This document shows, in pieces, positions 25,293 to 36,216 of a stretch of DNA of 64,000 nucleotides (within the stretch, counting starts at the first letter, position 1; each line of letters opens with the position of its first letter). The position numbers were made by a program, and so were the translations under genes. The stretch is from an uncultured Opitutaceae bacterium (lineage in GTDB: Bacteria; Verrucomicrobiota; Verrucomicrobiia; Opitutales; Opitutaceae), in NCBI GenBank assembly GCA_937889545.1, contig CALAOT010000006.1:1-64000 (forward strand), given 5' to 3'. Under the pieces are notes generated by a model. It did no database searches. It was not told the origin of the DNA and saw nothing but the letters and a program-made list of their open reading frames with translations.

Positions 25293-25703
25293 ATGACCCG
25301 GAACCCCGTCCAATTGGCCCTGCTCCTGTGCTTTCTGGGGGTGTCAACGTCGCCGGCCGAGGGATTGGTATGGGAACGCACGTGCATCAGGATAACCGCG
25401 CAGCCGGGCCAGCGGGTCATAAATGTCGATTTCCCGTTTCGGAACGAGGGAGGCAGGACCGTGGCCCTGGTCTCGATCGAGACCAGCTGCCGATGCCTCG
25501 CTGCCGATGTTTCCAGGAACACGTACAATCCCGGGGAAAGGGGCGTCGTGGTGGCGGCCTTCTCGGTCGGCAACCAGAAAGGGAGCCAGGAGAAGTCCAT
25601 AACTGTTGTGACGGATGAGCCGGATGCGAAGCCGGTGAGGCTGCTGCTCTTTGTCGACATTCCCGGTTCCCCTGATGGCGACGGGCCCGCGGGGAAACGG
25701 TGA
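25293..25703 (+). CDS. Secreted DUF1573 protein
   Basis: A 136-residue protein with a signal peptide (QLALLLCFLGVSTSPAEG) and an Ig-like DUF1573 fold: NVDFPFRNEGGRTVALVSIE, then the characteristic TSCRC cysteine motif, then YNPGERGVVVAAF. Many Bacteroidota and Verrucomicrobiota proteins of this family are periplasmic; the function is unknown. It starts 16 bp after the arabinanase gene with a GGAG ribosome-binding site, so it is probably made with it. Confidence 0.82.
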   Translation: MTRNPVQLALLLCFLGVSTSPAEGLVWERTCIRITAQPGQRVINVDFPFRNEGGRTVALVSIETSCRCLAADVSRNTYNPGERGVVVAAFSVGNQKGSQEKSITVVTDEPDAKPVRLLLFVDIPGSPDGDGPAGKR

Positions 25704-26032
25704 CCTTGCCGCGCTGGGGATCGCGGCGGCCCGCCCGCCTCCGATGTCCAGGCTCCCTTTGCGAGGACGTTCTTGAACGCCGCGGCCTGGAGCCCGGTCG
25801 CCATCGCGCCAGGCATGCCGGGATCCCCGTCGCCATTCGTCCTCGTCCCTCGGGGAACGGATCCGGTTCATGAAGGTTCCGCGGGGGCTGATCTTCAAGG
25901 AGCGCAAGATGATCGATGTTAGGGAGTTAAATAACATCGATGCTTTCCGGGGACGCCGATGTCGGGTTTCGGGGGCGGATGGCGCATATAGGACCGATTC
26001 CCATACACCAACACCTGCGACACTTACCCCCC
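25704..26032. other. Intergenic region, 329 bp, upstream of the TonB receptor
   Basis: No credible gene. It carries the perfect 10-bp inverted repeat at 25912-25941, and an AT-richer stretch with CATATA (about 25985) that could be a -10 for the receptor gene. Confidence 0.45.
25912..25941. promoter_or_regulatory. Perfect inverted repeat upstream of the TonB receptor gene
   Basis: ATCGATGTTA - 10 bases - TAACATCGAT, ending 91 bp before the receptor ATG. The AT-rich symmetric dyad in very GC-rich surroundings is a good candidate operator for a sugar-responsive regulator. Confidence 0.55.
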
Positions 26033-28822
26033 ATGACCACGATCGCACACTCCAAGCCCCGCCGCTCCCTCCTCCCGTTTGCCGGAGGAACATCGGCGCT
26101 TCTCACATCCGCCTTGCTGTCCCTGCTGCTCGGGACCGCGCCTTCGCGCGCACAGCAGGCGACGACGACCACGACGACGACCACGACCCAACCGGCTGCC
26201 GCGGACGCAAAGGCGCCCGAATCCGCCGCCTTGCAGACGCCGGTGGTCCTGGAAGCGGTGACCGTGTCGGGCGTCCGCGCCAGCTTGATCACCGCGCAGG
26301 AGATAAAGGAGAACAGCCCTGAGTTCGTCGACTCCATCGTCGCCCAGGACATCGGCAAGCTACCCGACAATTCCGTGGCTGACGCCCTCCAGCGCGTGCC
26401 CGGCGTCCAGGTCGCCCGCGCCAACGGCGAGGTGGAACCCGTGGTCATCCGCGGCCTCCCGAACATCGAAACGACCCTGAACGGCCACGAGGTGTTCACG
26501 GGCACCGGGCGCGGCGTCGCGTACGAGGACATCCCGGCGGAAATGCTCGCGGGCCTTGATGTCTACAAGTCCGTCGGCGCCGACAAGATTGAGGGCGGCG
26601 TCGCCGGGCTGATCGACGTCCGGCTGCACCGTCCGTTCGACTTTAACGGCCCCGAGTTCGCCGTCACCTCCCGCGGATACTACAGCGACCAGGCCAAGAA
26701 GGACAGTTACAACCTGAGTTTCCTGGCCAGTGACCGCTGGAAGACCTCCAGTGGCGAGTTCGGCGCGCTTGTCGATGTCTCCTACTCGCGCCAGTTCTAC
26801 GAGGACCAGATCGCCGACAACTACGTTCATTTCGGGGCGAACGGCGAGCAGTTTGACCTCGCGACCGATCCGTCGGGAACCCGCGGATATTACGCGGACA
26901 ATTACGGATTGCAGCTCATCCCGGGAACGCGAACCCGCCCGGCGGCGTCCATGGTCCTGCAATGGAAGAACGACGCCGGCCTCAGCTTTTACTGGGACAA
27001 TCTGTTCACCGGCTACCGCAACACCCACCAGGTCGACTTCTTCATACCGATCCCAAGCTTCGGCGGCTACACCTCCAACGTCACCCTTTGGCCGGCGGGC
27101 TATGAAGGTTACACCGTTCCCGAGACGTACGATTCGCTCGGCACCCCGGCGCGATTCGTCGAGAGCCTTGTGGCCCACAACACAAACACCATCGCCAGCG
27201 AGCAGTCGTTCAGCGACTCGACCGACACCTACCAGGGGGCATTCGGCGGGGTATGGGACAAGGACCGGATCAGGCTGGACGCAGAGGTGAGCTACAACTT
27301 CACGACCGTCAGGACGCGTGGCATGATCTTGGACACGATCATCATCACGCCTACGATGGACGTCGCGTACAACCTGAACGCCCCGACCACGATGATCCTG
27401 TCGGGGACCGACTACACGAACCCTTCCAATTTCCACCTCAGCCAGTATTTTGACCAGTGGGACCGCGACCACAGCATCCAGTACGCCCTGAAGAGCGATG
27501 TCCTTGTGCGCCTCGACGGGCCGGTGATCAAATCGCTGAAGTTCGGTGTGCGCTATTCCGACCGCGACGTGGACTCCCACTCGGCCAATCCGGGCAGCAC
27601 GGGTTTGCCGTTTGCCACGCTGACCTCGAGCATTCCGGGGCTCGAGAGCCTCTCCCCGTCCACGCCGTTCGTCGGATCAAGCCAGCTCAACATCACGCAA
27701 TGGGTTGCCCCAAATCCAAGCTTCCTCCTGAGCAACGCTGACACGATTCGCGCACTTGCCGGCCAGCCCGACGGACTGCGGCCCGTCGACCCGTCGCGGA
27801 CGTTCCTGGACTCCGAGAAGGACTTTGCCAACTTTGCGATGGCTTCCTACCACGCGGACTTGGGGGGATTGCCCCTGGACGGTGAATTCGGACTCCGGTT
27901 CGTCGATTCCCACAACGGCCTCGGAGGCTACCAGCATCAGACGGTCAACGGCTCGACAACCGGGCCCTTCCTGCTGACGACGGCGGAGACAGCCCGGTGG
28001 GACACCCTCCCGACCGCGAACGGCCGCCTGAAGCTGACCGACGACCTGCTTCTGCGCGGCTCGTTCACAAAGACCATCACGCGCCCGGACTTCGCGAGCC
28101 TGAACCCGGCGGTGAGCCTGACCTCGCCCGGGCCCACGCTTCAGGGATCGGGTTCCGGAGGCAACCCGGACCTGGAGCCGATTCAGTCCACCAACTACGA
28201 CCTGTCGCTCGAGTATTATCCCGCGAAGTCGAGCCAGGTGTCGGTCGCCGGGTTTTACCGCACGATAGAGGGCTACATCCAGAACTATGCCGACGAGGAG
28301 ACTATCGGCGGAAACCCGTACAGCATCACCCGCCCGCAAAGCACCCACGGCGGAAAGTTGTCGGGCCTGGAGGCAGGCTACCAGCAGTTCTTCGACTTCC
28401 TGCCGGACTCATTCAAGGGACTCGGCATGCAGATCAACTTCACCTACGTCGACGGCACGACGGAAAACCCGATGAACCTCCAGAGGACCCCCCTGGCGCA
28501 GGTGTCCAAGAAGAATTACAACATAGTCGGGATCTACGAGAGGGGGCCGGTCTCCATCCGGCTCGCCTACAACTGGCGCGACCGGTACATCGACAGCTTC
28601 AACCAGCCGGGCATCCAGCCGACGACGGTCTGGGTGCAGCCGAATGACCGGCTCGATTTCTCGATGGACTACGACGTCACCAAGAACTTCACCCTCACCT
28701 TCGACGCCACCAACATACTGGACCACAAGTATCACGACAATTTCGGCAACCTCTCGATGTTCACTCGAGACGTCCGCAACTATGACAGGACCTACGGGGT
28801 CGGCTTGAGATACCGCTACTGA
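26033..28822 (+). CDS. TonB-dependent outer-membrane receptor
   Basis: A 929-residue outer-membrane protein. The signal peptide is cleaved near PSRAQQ. A nine-threonine run and an Ala-rich linker precede the TonB-box region and the plug (about 70-190: EFVDSIVAQDIGKLPDNSVADALQR, GLPNIETTLNGHEVF, GVAGLIDVRL). The 22-strand barrel ends with the expected aromatic C-terminus GVGLRYRY. The plug type (VSGVRASLITAQEIK) is that of Caulobacter-like sugar receptors, which work without SusD. Lying between arabinanase and arabinofuranosidase genes, it probably imports arabino-oligosaccharides. A strong hairpin follows the gene. Confidence 0.9.
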   Translation: MTTIAHSKPRRSLLPFAGGTSALLTSALLSLLLGTAPSRAQQATTTTTTTTTQPAAADAKAPESAALQTPVVLEAVTVSGVRASLITAQEIKENSPEFVDSIVAQDIGKLPDNSVADALQRVPGVQVARANGEVEPVVIRGLPNIETTLNGHEVFTGTGRGVAYEDIPAEMLAGLDVYKSVGADKIEGGVAGLIDVRLHRPFDFNGPEFAVTSRGYYSDQAKKDSYNLSFLASDRWKTSSGEFGALVDVSYSRQFYEDQIADNYVHFGANGEQFDLATDPSGTRGYYADNYGLQLIPGTRTRPAASMVLQWKNDAGLSFYWDNLFTGYRNTHQVDFFIPIPSFGGYTSNVTLWPAGYEGYTVPETYDSLGTPARFVESLVAHNTNTIASEQSFSDSTDTYQGAFGGVWDKDRIRLDAEVSYNFTTVRTRGMILDTIIITPTMDVAYNLNAPTTMILSGTDYTNPSNFHLSQYFDQWDRDHSIQYALKSDVLVRLDGPVIKSLKFGVRYSDRDVDSHSANPGSTGLPFATLTSSIPGLESLSPSTPFVGSSQLNITQWVAPNPSFLLSNADTIRALAGQPDGLRPVDPSRTFLDSEKDFANFAMASYHADLGGLPLDGEFGLRFVDSHNGLGGYQHQTVNGSTTGPFLLTTAETARWDTLPTANGRLKLTDDLLLRGSFTKTITRPDFASLNPAVSLTSPGPTLQGSGSGGNPDLEPIQSTNYDLSLEYYPAKSSQVSVAGFYRTIEGYIQNYADEETIGGNPYSITRPQSTHGGKLSGLEAGYQQFFDFLPDSFKGLGMQINFTYVDGTTENPMNLQRTPLAQVSKKNYNIVGIYERGPVSIRLAYNWRDRYIDSFNQPGIQPTTVWVQPNDRLDFSMDYDVTKNFTLTFDATNILDHKYHDNFGNLSMFTRDVRNYDRTYGVGLRYRY
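26161..26190 (+). repeat. ACG/ACC trinucleotide repeat encoding poly-threonine
   Basis: About ten ACG/ACC codons in a row code for nine consecutive threonines right after the receptor signal peptide. Such tracts can change length by slippage without shifting the frame. Confidence 0.8.
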
Positions 28823-28837
28823 GCGGCCTGCCGGGGG

Positions 28838-28860
28838 CAACCCCCGCATTGCGGGGGTTG
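28838..28860 (+). terminator. Hairpin after the TonB receptor gene
   Basis: CAACCCCCGC-att-GCGGGGGTTG, a perfect 10-bp stem with 3-base loop, 15 bp after the stop codon. There is no strong T-run after it. Best terminator candidate in the arabinan locus. Confidence 0.7.
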
Positions 28861-28978
28861 TCCGTCGCCGTTTGCGGCAGGCAGGGGGAGGCAACCTGAC
28901 TCGTCGTTGCGGACACAACCCACGTTGATTTCGCCACTGATTGCCTTCATAACCCGCCCAACGCCCGATTTGTAACCC

Positions 28979-30943
28979 ATGAAAATTCGGCAGTCGCTCT
29001 CTTTGCTGCTTTTGCTCATGGCGAGTCCCCTGGCGAATGCCGGCGCCGTGGTGAGCGTTCGCACCGACCAGCCAGGCGCGCGGATCAACCCGGCCATGTG
29101 GGGGGTCTTTTTCGAGGACATCAACTTCGGGGCGGACGGCGGGCTCTATGCCGAGCTGCTCAAGAACCGCGGATTCGAGTTTCCCGAGCCCCTGATGGGC
29201 TGGATCAAGATAAGCCCATCCCTGGCGAAGGGGGAGCTGTCGGTGCGCACGGATGCGCCGTTTGCCCCGGCGAATCCCCACTACGTCCGCATCATGTCCG
29301 AGGGGACGGCGCCCTTTGGCCTTTCCAACGAGGGGTTCCGCGGCATCGGCGTGCGCCAGGGCGAGGCCTACAATTTCTCGGCCGAGATACGCGGCGTTTC
29401 CGGAACGCCAAAATTGTCGGTTCGCCTCTACGGCGGCGACGGAGCGGTTCTGGACTCCGCCGACCTTCAGAATTTCACGGACACCTGGCAGAAATACACC
29501 GCCACCCTCCATCCCGCCGACACCGACCCCAAGGCGCGATTGGCGGTCTTGCTCATTGGCAAGGGCACGCTGGACGTGGATTTTGTCTCCCTTTTCCCGG
29601 AACACACGTGGAAGGACCGTCCGGGCGGCCTGCGCGCGGACATGGTGCAGGCATTGGCTGACATGCACCCGGGATTCATCCGTTTTCCCGGCGGCTGCAT
29701 CGTGGAGGGAAGCGTGCTTGCCCGCCGCTACCAGTGGAAGAACACCATTGGCCCGCTGGAGGACCGAAAAGTTCTCATCAACCGCTGGAACTACGAGTTC
29801 GTCCACCGGCCGACGCCGGACTATTTCCAGTCGTTCGGCCTCGGCTTCTACGAGTATTTCCAGCTGTGCGAGGACATAGGGGCCCAGCCGCTGCCTATCC
29901 TGAACTGCGGCATGGCCTGCCAGTTCAATTCCGGCGAGCTTTGCCCGATGGACCAGCTCGACGTCTACATTCAGGACGCCCTCGACCTTGTCGAGTTCGC
30001 GAACGGGTCCGCCACGAGCGAGTGGGGGGCCAGGCGGGCGGCGATGGGACACCCGGGGCCGTTCCACATGACCATGCTTGGTGTTGGGAACGAGCAATGG
30101 GGGCCCCAGTACATGGAGCGGTACGCCCGATTCTCGGAGGTATTCCGGGTAAAGCACCCGGAGATCACCCTGGTCGCCGCCGCGGGCCCCTCGCCCAGCG
30201 ACCAGCGCTTCATCTACGCATGGCAGCAAATGCGCTCGCTGAAGGCCGATCTCATCGACGAGCACTGCTATGCCGAGCCGAGATGGTTTCTGGACCATGC
30301 GAACCGCTACGACTCCTACGAGCGGAGCGGCCCGAGGGTTTTCATGGGCGAATACGCCGCCCAGAGCGTCGCCACCGTCAGCCCGAAGAACCGAAACAAC
30401 CTGGAATGCGCACTGGCCGAGGCCGCCTTCATGACCGGTCTCGAGCGCAATGCCGACGTCGTCCGCATGGCGTCCTATGCGCCGCTGTTCGCAAACACCG
30501 AGGCCTGGCAGTGGACTCCCGACCTCATCTGGGTGGACAGCTTGCGCGTGGTCCTCACCCCCAGTTATCATGTCCAAAGCCTGTTCGCCCGGAACCGTGG
30601 AGACCGGGTCCTGCCAGTCGCTTTGGACTCCATGGCCCCGGAAGAAGCGCGGCGGGTATATGTGTCGTCGGTTCTCGATGAGTCCTCGGGCGCGGTGATC
30701 CTGAAACTGGTGAACGCCGGGCCGAGGGAGTCCGCGCTCTCGGTTCAGCTGGACGGGATCCGGCACCTGACGAAGGGAACCATGACGGTCATCCGCGCCG
30801 ACAGCCTGGGGGAGGTGAACTCCCTGGATTATCCCGACAGGGTGTCGCCAACCCAGTCCGACTTTTCACCCACCGATGCGAAGTTTGAAGTCACGCTTCC
30901 GGCAAATTCGTTCACCGTCCTGCGTGTCGGCACCGCAAAATGA
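28979..30943 (+). CDS. Secreted GH51 alpha-L-arabinofuranosidase
   Basis: A 654-residue protein with a signal peptide (SLSLLLLLMASPLANA). The GH51 barrel starts at INPAMWGVFFEDINFGADGG. A carbohydrate-binding beta domain (about 80-207) is inserted in it. The catalytic acid/base is the Glu in GVGNEQWG (about 372) and the nucleophile the Glu in FMGEYAAQ (about 458). A C-terminal beta-sandwich follows. It removes terminal arabinofuranose from arabinan or arabinoxylan, working with the GH43 enzymes on both sides. Export distinguishes it from the common cytoplasmic GH51 enzymes. Confidence 0.92.
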   Translation: MKIRQSLSLLLLLMASPLANAGAVVSVRTDQPGARINPAMWGVFFEDINFGADGGLYAELLKNRGFEFPEPLMGWIKISPSLAKGELSVRTDAPFAPANPHYVRIMSEGTAPFGLSNEGFRGIGVRQGEAYNFSAEIRGVSGTPKLSVRLYGGDGAVLDSADLQNFTDTWQKYTATLHPADTDPKARLAVLLIGKGTLDVDFVSLFPEHTWKDRPGGLRADMVQALADMHPGFIRFPGGCIVEGSVLARRYQWKNTIGPLEDRKVLINRWNYEFVHRPTPDYFQSFGLGFYEYFQLCEDIGAQPLPILNCGMACQFNSGELCPMDQLDVYIQDALDLVEFANGSATSEWGARRAAMGHPGPFHMTMLGVGNEQWGPQYMERYARFSEVFRVKHPEITLVAAAGPSPSDQRFIYAWQQMRSLKADLIDEHCYAEPRWFLDHANRYDSYERSGPRVFMGEYAAQSVATVSPKNRNNLECALAEAAFMTGLERNADVVRMASYAPLFANTEAWQWTPDLIWVDSLRVVLTPSYHVQSLFARNRGDRVLPVALDSMAPEEARRVYVSSVLDESSGAVILKLVNAGPRESALSVQLDGIRHLTKGTMTVIRADSLGEVNSLDYPDRVSPTQSDFSPTDAKFEVTLPANSFTVLRVGTAK

Positions 30944-30983
30944 CCGGCTCGCGCCGCGCGGCGCGCGTTGAGTCGCGCGACTA

Positions 30984-32024
30984 ATGGCGCCGTCGCCCGC
31001 CTTCCCCGGCCGATTCACGACGGCCTGCCTGATGCTGGCGCTCGCTGCGAGTTCCGCCACGGCGGCGGATTGGGCTCTCACGGGCGCGCTGCTCGTCCAT
31101 GACCCCAGCATTGCCGAGGACGGGGGCGCGTGGTGGGTCTTCGGCACGGGTCCCGGCATCAGGGTGAAACATTCGACAGACGGCTCGAAATGGATCCAGG
31201 GCGAGCCGCTGATCAAGGCTGAGCCGCAGTGGTGGCGGACCTATGCCCCGGCCATGAGGAAGTTGGACGTCTGGGCGCCCGACGTGCACAGGTTCAACGG
31301 CAGGTTCTGGTGCTACTACAGCGTCTCCGAGTTCGCCACGAACCACTCGGCAATCGGCCTGCTGTCCTGCAGCAGCCTTGCGAAGGGCGACTGGCGCGAT
31401 GACGGGTTCGTGATCAGCTCGGTGAGCGCGGCCCAGGCCCGCGCCGCATCCAACCCCGAGACCAGGCTGGATCCGTCGGGCACACCCTGGTTCAACACGA
31501 TAGACCCAAGCCTGGCGACCGACGTGTCGGGCGCCCCCTGGCTGGTGTTCGGCTCATGGTTCGACGGCATCCATGTCGTGCGGCTCGATCCCGCCACGAT
31601 GAAACCTTCCGGCGCGCCATACTCGATCGCATACAAGCCCAACGGCATCGAGGCGCCCAACATCGTCCGCCATCGCGGGTTCTATTACCTCTTCGTGTCC
31701 ATCGATAAATGCTGCCAGGGGGTGAAGAGCACGTACAAGATCGCCTACGGCAGGTCCACGGGCATCACGGGGCCCTACGTCGACCAGGCAGGCGTCCCGA
31801 TGCTGAGCAGCGGCGGCTCCATATTGATCGCAGGGGGGCCCAGGTGGAAGGGCCCCGGCGGCCAGACCGTCTATGAAAACTCCAATGGGTGGATCGTTGT
31901 CTATCACTCGTATGACGCGGAGAACAAAGGCGCCCCGACGCTAAGGATCGGCGACCTGTATTGGGATGCCGATGAATGGCCCACCATCACGAACGCGGAC
32001 TCGCGCGCGGCCCACGGGAACTAA
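30984..32024 (+). CDS. Secreted GH43 endo-arabinanase
   Basis: A 346-residue enzyme: a signal peptide, then a single five-bladed propeller. Catalytic residues are the base in LVHDPS (Asp about 40), Asp about 174 in NTIDPS, and the acid in GIEAPN (Glu about 223). It is clearly a paralogue of the module at 23198 but lacks the C-terminal domains and has an insertion of about 25 residues before the second aspartate. It starts 40 bp after the GH51 gene and ends the arabinan locus. Confidence 0.9.
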   Translation: MAPSPAFPGRFTTACLMLALAASSATAADWALTGALLVHDPSIAEDGGAWWVFGTGPGIRVKHSTDGSKWIQGEPLIKAEPQWWRTYAPAMRKLDVWAPDVHRFNGRFWCYYSVSEFATNHSAIGLLSCSSLAKGDWRDDGFVISSVSAAQARAASNPETRLDPSGTPWFNTIDPSLATDVSGAPWLVFGSWFDGIHVVRLDPATMKPSGAPYSIAYKPNGIEAPNIVRHRGFYYLFVSIDKCCQGVKSTYKIAYGRSTGITGPYVDQAGVPMLSSGGSILIAGGPRWKGPGGQTVYENSNGWIVVYHSYDAENKGAPTLRIGDLYWDADEWPTITNADSRAAHGN

Positions 32025-32042
32025 CCGCGTGGTTCCTGGGAT

Positions 32043-32088
32043 CCGGGCCGCTTGGAGGATTGGCCCGGGCAGGGGCGCGAACCGCCCC
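32043..32088. terminator. Two hairpins between convergent GH43 and hutI
   Basis: CCGGGCC (32043-32049) pairs with GGCCCGG (32062-32068). Next, GGGGCG-cgaac-CGCCCC (32072-32088) lies 3 bp from the hutI stop. Together they probably end transcription from both sides. Confidence 0.5.
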
Positions 32089-32090
32089 GG

Positions 32091-33305
32091 CTAGGGTGAG
32101 ACCTTGACGACATTCCCGCCGCAGATGACAAGATCGACCGGGTTGCCTCCGACTTGATAGGCGAGCATGCGCTCGTCGGCATGGTGCAGGAGGACAAGGT
32201 CGGCCCGCTTCCCAATCTCGACCGTGCCGCGGTCCGGGAGCCCGAGGACAGCCGCGGCGTTTACCGTGCAGGCGGCGATCGCCTCCTGCGGCGTCAGCCC
32301 GCAGCCCCGCACCGCGAGGGCGATGGCGAACGGCATTGAATGCGTCGGCGCCGAGCCCGAGTTGAAGTTGGTCGCCAGCGCCACGGCGCCTCCCTGGTCC
32401 ACCAGGAAGCCGGCCCGGGCGAAGCGCCCGCCGGTATGGAAGCCCGTGCAGGGCAGGATGACGCCGCATGTCTGGGATCCGGCCAGGGCGACGAGGTCGG
32501 CCTTGGTCGAGGCCTCGAGGTGGTCGACGCTGCGCGCATGGAGCCGGATCGCCTCCGGGATCATGCCGAGGGAGCTGAATTGGTCGGCGTGGACGCGGAG
32601 CGGATGGTGCCTCGAGGCCCTTTCGAAGAGCCGCACGCAGGCCTCCCTCGACCAGGCGCCCTCCTCAACGCGGGCATCCACGGTTGTGCCTGGGAACTCG
32701 CGTGAAACCTCCGGCAGCATCTCCTTAACGACCATCCTGGCGTAGTCGTCCGGGGTTCCCTCATAGGCGTGCCCCAGGAGCGCGGTCGGCACCACTGTCC
32801 CCGCCCAGTCCTGGCCCGCGCGGACAATCGCCCTGAGCATCTTGAGCTCCCCTTCGGTCGTGAGCCCGTAGCCGCTCTTGACCTCCACGGTCGTCGTCCC
32901 TTCGCACAGCATCCTCGTGAGCCTCTCCCTGAGTCCCGCGGCCAGCTGCTTCTTGGTCGCCTCGCTGACCGCGAGCACCGTGGCATGGAGGCCGCTGCCT
33001 TTTTCCAGGATCTCGAGGTACGGGACCCCCTGCAGCATCTCGGCCCATTCATCCAGCCTGTTTCCGGCCCAGCAGGCGTGCGTGTGGCAGTCCACGAAGC
33101 CCGGCATGAGCACACGGCCGTTGGCGTCGATGACCTCCGCCCCCTCGGGGGCCTCCACCTTGGGCCCGACGGCGGCGATCGCGCCGTCGGCCACGAGCAC
33201 GTCGCCGCGGGGGATGACGGACAATTCACGCAACTCCCTGCCCCGGCGCGGGCGTGCCCCGGCCGCCAGGGTCAGGATGCGGGCGTTGCGGACGAGCAGG
33301 TTCAC
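32091..33305 (-). CDS. hutI: Imidazolonepropionase
   Basis: A 404-residue amidohydrolase of normal HutI length. Metal ligands are in DCHTHACW (His about 73 and 75); KSGYGLTTEGELKML, LGHAYEGTPDDY, LRVHADQFSS and ATNFNSGSAPTHSM are characteristic. HutI opens imidazolone-5-propionate to N-formimino-glutamate, the third step of histidine breakdown. The other hut genes are not in the window, so the pathway is split or partial here. It is divergent from the tyrosine phenol-lyase gene. Confidence 0.93.
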   Translation of the reverse strand: MNLLVRNARILTLAAGARPRRGRELRELSVIPRGDVLVADGAIAAVGPKVEAPEGAEVIDANGRVLMPGFVDCHTHACWAGNRLDEWAEMLQGVPYLEILEKGSGLHATVLAVSEATKKQLAAGLRERLTRMLCEGTTTVEVKSGYGLTTEGELKMLRAIVRAGQDWAGTVVPTALLGHAYEGTPDDYARMVVKEMLPEVSREFPGTTVDARVEEGAWSREACVRLFERASRHHPLRVHADQFSSLGMIPEAIRLHARSVDHLEASTKADLVALAGSQTCGVILPCTGFHTGGRFARAGFLVDQGGAVALATNFNSGSAPTHSMPFAIALAVRGCGLTPQEAIAACTVNAAAVLGLPDRGTVEIGKRADLVLLHHADERMLAYQVGGNPVDLVICGGNVVKVSP

Positions 33306-33453
33306 GGTCGGTGGGCGGCTCCCGGTGGAAAAATGAGGACCAAGTGTGCCGCGGGAAGGGCGGTGCGTCCACCCTGGCCATGGTCGGGGAAAAGCTCAAA
33401 CAAAACGCAACGGCGCCCCGCGATGGGCCGGGTGGTCCCGAGGGCGCGGTTGA

Positions 33454-34980
<1,527 letters not shown>

Positions 34981-35055
34981 GCCCCCGGGTCCCGCCCCGG
35001 CCCGCGCCTGCCCTGAGATCTTGCGCGGGAGTTTTCGGGGGCCCATACACATTGG

Positions 35056-35475
35056 ATGGTCAGTGACGAACAGGCCCACGGGGTTGGCGACCGGCCGTTC
35101 TTCCGGGTGGCCCTGAACCTGCCGCACGCGGGGCGGATCGCGCGGCGGATCGTGCTGCTGCTGCCGGCGCGCGGGGCGCCGGGTGGCGCGGAGGCGGCGG
35201 CGGCCCGGAAGGTGGCGGTTGAGCTCCTGGAGTTTCTCGACCCGTGCCTGGACTCTGACGAGAGTCCGCCGGGCGAGGAGGGCGAGCGGCTGCGCGACCA
35301 CGCGGCAGCGCTGGGGCGCAGGCTGGTCGGGCACATCGAGCGCGGCCGGTTCGGCCACGACCGGCTCGGGCAATGCGTGCGCAACCTGTTCGAGTGCCTG
35401 GAACTGGGCCGCGAGGGCGCGGACATTTCGCTCCGCGCCGGGGAGGACCCCCGGTCGCTCCAGCGCCCGATCTGA
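35056..35475 (+). CDS. Hypothetical protein, 139 residues
   Basis: An open frame starting ATG at 35056, with no family recognised. The predicted protein is rich in Ala, Arg, Glu and Gly. It looks mostly helical from about residue 20 on, with no signal peptide or membrane segment. The placement, between the phenol-lyase and CBM6 genes on the same strand with clean spacing, supports it, but GC-rich DNA opens false frames easily. Confidence 0.45.
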   Translation: MVSDEQAHGVGDRPFFRVALNLPHAGRIARRIVLLLPARGAPGGAEAAAARKVAVELLEFLDPCLDSDESPPGEEGERLRDHAAALGRRLVGHIERGRFGHDRLGQCVRNLFECLELGREGADISLRAGEDPRSLQRPI

Positions 35476-35502
35476 CCGCCCCCGACCAATCGCCGGTTCC
35501 CC

Positions 35503-36180
35503 ATGAAAACCCCAAAAGGTAAGCCATCCGTCCTGGCCTGCGCCCTTCTGACAGGCGTCGCAAACGCTGCGGTGCCCCCCGACTACAAGGGCAGGCCCTT
35601 CGAGGACTCGGCCTACCAGGCCGGCGCGCAATCGATCCCGGGCGTCGTGCAATGCGCCTGCTACGACCTGGGAGGGAAGGGGGTCGCCTACCACGACACG
35701 GATGCGATCAACCACGGAAGTGGGGAGCTGAACCAGCAGGCGCTGCACCAGCGCCCGCACGCCGGCCCCTACATCTGGGGGTTTCGCAAGGACGAGGGCG
35801 TCGACATATCCTACGTGAAGGACTTCGCCGACCTGAACCACCCGAACCTCGTGAGCCCGCTGGTCAACCAGCTCTACGTCGGATGGACGGACGACGGCGA
35901 GTGGTGCAACTACACGGTCGACGTGAAGGCCCCGGGCACCTACCGGGTGAGCGCGATGTACTCCAACCAGGCGAATCCGATCCAGTTCTCGATCAACCGC
36001 CGCCACGCCTCCGACTGCCGCCTTCCGGTGGACACCGGCCACTGGCACAGGTGGAACTACGCCGAGATAGGGAAGATCGAGTTCCCGGAGGCGGGCCCGC
36101 AGCTGCTCACCTTCCACTACAACAAGGGGAACAACTTCGCGTACTTCGTCTTTGAGCGGCTGGAGCCGGCCAAGCCCTGA
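35503..36180 (+). CDS. Secreted CBM6-like carbohydrate-binding protein
   Basis: A 225-residue protein with a signal peptide (SVLACALLTGVANA) followed by one carbohydrate-binding-module-6-like beta-sandwich. Typical marks are AGAQSIPGVVQCACYDLGGKGVAYHDTD at the start, the GWTDDGEWCNYTVDV loop, and FHYNKGNNFAYFVFERL at the end. There is no catalytic domain. It may bind polysaccharide at the cell surface or be an orphan module. A strong hairpin lies 36 bp after its stop. Confidence 0.8.
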   Translation: MKTPKGKPSVLACALLTGVANAAVPPDYKGRPFEDSAYQAGAQSIPGVVQCACYDLGGKGVAYHDTDAINHGSGELNQQALHQRPHAGPYIWGFRKDEGVDISYVKDFADLNHPNLVSPLVNQLYVGWTDDGEWCNYTVDVKAPGTYRVSAMYSNQANPIQFSINRRHASDCRLPVDTGHWHRWNYAEIGKIEFPEAGPQLLTFHYNKGNNFAYFVFERLEPAKP

Positions 36181-36216
36181 TGCAGCGGTGGGTGGCGCCG
36201 GGCCGGGGCATTCGGC

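Noticed and set aside
22661-25816. Minus-strand open frame of 1051 codons
   Set aside because: Antisense to the GH43 gene and the kinase end; low-complexity Arg/Gly-rich translation, no family match.
28409-30766. Minus-strand open frame of 785 codons
   Set aside because: Antisense to the GH51 gene, whose catalytic motifs are unambiguous.
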